Shown here: positions 63,061-64,000 of the stretch, piece after piece
Numbering within the stretch: position 1 is the first letter of the stretch
Layout: every line of letters starts with the position of its first letter
Source of the DNA: Halobellus rufus
Lineage (GTDB): Archaea; Halobacteriota; Halobacteria; Halobacteriales; Haloferacaceae
Assembly (NCBI RefSeq): GCF_000739575.1
Contig: NZ_BBJO01000055.1
Location: 1-64,000, forward strand
DNA: 64,000 nt
Direction of reading: 5' to 3'
Program-made: the position numbers and the translations under genes
Notes under the pieces: generated by a model
What the model was told of the DNA's origin: nothing
Seen by the model: the letters and a program-made list of their open reading frames with translations, nothing else
Database searches by the model: none

Positions 63061-63134
63061 TCCGCCCTCCCCGAATTGAACGGGGGACAAGCCGATCTAC
63101 AGTCGGCTGCTCTACCAGGCTGAGCTAAGGGCGG
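63061..63134 (-). tRNA. tRNA-Tyr (anticodon GUA)
   Basis: 74 nt, fully foldable on the minus strand. Acceptor CCGCCCT pairs with AGGGCGG, with A as discriminator base; the C1-G72 pair is the archaeal tyrosine identity element. D arm GCTC-AGCCTGGTA-GAGC, anticodon arm GCCGA-CTGTAGA-TCGGC (anticodon GTA), T arm CCCCG-TTCAATT-CGGGG. No intron, and CCA is not encoded. Its 3' end borders a broken copy of itself, which suggests that this tRNA has served as an integration site. Confidence 0.95.
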
Positions 63135-63218
63135 GCAAGAGAACCTAGCGCCGCTTGCGGACTTAAGGGTTACTCATCGGAGCCGTCAGCCGGTTCGTCG
63201 GGAGCGTTTCGGGACCCC

Positions 63219-64000
63219 TTACGACGTCTCCGCTAGATCGACGAGCAGCGATTCGACCTCGCGGTCGATCCGGCTCTGGACCGCGGCCAGTTCGGGTATC
63301 GTCTTTCGATTGTAGGCCCGTTTCGAGCAGTCGACGTGCTCGGGGACGATCTCGTGGGCGCGCTTCGAGAGCGACGCGACTCGTCGCTGCGGTTCCGTTT
63401 CCCTCCAGTCCGGTAGCGCCAGTCGCTCGACGGTCGACTTCGAGAGGCTCGATTTCCCGCCGGAGGAGATGTCGCGGAGACACCGCTGATACGGCGCGGA
63501 GTTGAGCAGCGCACAGAGGTAGTGCGCCTCCCGCTCGTCGTCGGTGCCGACGAACATACAGTGGTCGCCCGGAACGACCTGTTTCTCACCGAGGAGCGGG
63601 TCCGCGACGGTCGAGACGACCGCGAAGTGCGGTTTGAACCCGAGCCGACACCAGACGACCTTGTAGTCGGCCCACGTGTACGGCCCGAGGCCGAACAGCG
63701 AGTAGAAGGGCCCGTCGTCGAACCACGAGGAACCGCGTTCGAGCAGCCTGTCGCGGTGATCCCGGAGGTAGGCATACGTCGCTGGCGCGTTCCGTCTGAG
63801 TTCGTCTTCGTTGTCGTCGTTCATCCCCCGCTGCGGAACGAGTTGTAGGTCGTGGCCGAAGAGCCCGTACTTCACGATGTGTTTCGATTTCAGGTACGGG
63901 TAGACGTGGTCGGGTTCGAGACCCCGTCGTTCGATCGTCTCGCGGTCGAGCGCGTAGACGGCCTTGGCGTCGTCCTTCACGCCGTGGCGGATCCGGTAAG
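63219..64000 (-). CDS. Partial DNA N6-adenine methyltransferase / restriction-modification protein (C-terminal part)
   Basis: The reading frame is open through the right edge of the window, so only the last ~260 residues are seen. The visible sequence resembles the target-recognition and C-terminal part of large type II/IIG or BREX-type N6-adenine methyltransferases: VYPYLKSKHIVKYG, FDDGPFYSLFGLGPYTWADY, KVVWCRLGFKPHFAVVS and HYLCALLNSAPYQR. The catalytic NPPY motif would lie outside the window. The assignment is by resemblance and is tentative. It lies on the 5' side of tRNA-Tyr, 84 bp away. Confidence 0.45.
   Translation of the reverse strand, partial: YRIRHGVKDDAKAVYALDRETIERRGLEPDHVYPYLKSKHIVKYGLFGHDLQLVPQRGMNDDNEDELRRNAPATYAYLRDHRDRLLERGSSWFDDGPFYSLFGLGPYTWADYKVVWCRLGFKPHFAVVSTVADPLLGEKQVVPGDHCMFVGTDDEREAHYLCALLNSAPYQRCLRDISSGGKSSLSKSTVERLALPDWRETEPQRRVASLSKRAHEIVPEHVDCSKRAYNRKTIPELAAVQSRIDREVESLLVDLAETS

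Overview
The window is chromosomal DNA from a halophilic archaeon (class Halobacteria). The evidence is high GC with strong G/C at third codon positions, very acidic proteins, twin-arginine lipoprotein leaders, leaderless-style promoters (a TATA-like box about 25-30 nt before the start codon), and archaeal markers: the termination nuclease FttA/aCPSF1, diadenylate cyclase DacZ, archaeal-type ProS, COG1340 coiled-coil, DUF371 and DUF373 proteins. The genus cannot be fixed from the sequence alone.

Layout. 0.1-3 kb: OsmC-family protein and acetyl-CoA synthetase (both minus). 3.1-7.5 kb: nosL-nosD-nosF-nosY, a copper-delivery/NosZ-maturation cluster with no nosZ in view; nosD carries two closely spaced -1 frameshifts. 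7.5-11 kb: a ferredoxin-NADP-reductase-like flavoprotein and korAB (2-oxoacid:ferredoxin oxidoreductase). 11.4-16.7 kb: geranylgeranyl-reductase-family flavoprotein, aldo/keto reductase, a small membrane protein, DUF373 membrane protein, and a Rieske protein fused to a large helical domain. 16.9-26.6 kb: housekeeping genes (coiled-coil protein, DUF371, endonuclease III, methylglyoxal synthase, fttA, proS, and the coupled pair dacZ-mscS). 26.6-35.4 kb: hexapeptide acyltransferase, purD, a PQQ-type propeller lipoprotein, a COG1331 thioredoxin-domain protein, a frameshifted PAS histidine kinase, a thioredoxin-like protein and a cysteine synthase-type enzyme.

35.4-43.5 kb: an AT-richer 420 bp spacer with a possible small RNA, a divergent pair (DUF123 nuclease-like protein and MrfA/Hrq1-type helicase), a three-gene envelope operon (lipoprotein, SppA-type protease, DUF4350-like protein), and two membrane proteins. 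43.6-51.2 kb: an iron-linked block. A RGP-type glycosyltransferase and an Fe(III) ABC transporter operon (ending in a GT-C glycosyltransferase) each carry the same TTTAGG-N4-CCTAAA palindrome over the promoter. 51.2-58.3 kb: an alpha-glucan block with a GH13 amylase, translationally coupled to a small zinc-ribbon protein, diverging from a 1516-residue tandem GH15 protein. 58.3-61.9 kb: SRPBCC protein, a small thioredoxin-reductase-like flavoprotein, delta-1-pyrroline-5-carboxylate dehydrogenase and CutA.

61.8-64 kb: an AT-richer secreted trypsin-like protease, then tRNA-Tyr(GTA) and, just outside its 3' end, a broken partial copy of the same tRNA. This layout suggests a past integration site. 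The window ends inside what looks like a DNA methyltransferase/restriction gene. I saw no CRISPR array, rRNA or insertion sequence. The strongest leads are the shared iron-type operator, the Rieske fusion, the tandem GH15 protein, the NosL-NosD fusion, and the tRNA-Tyr duplication.
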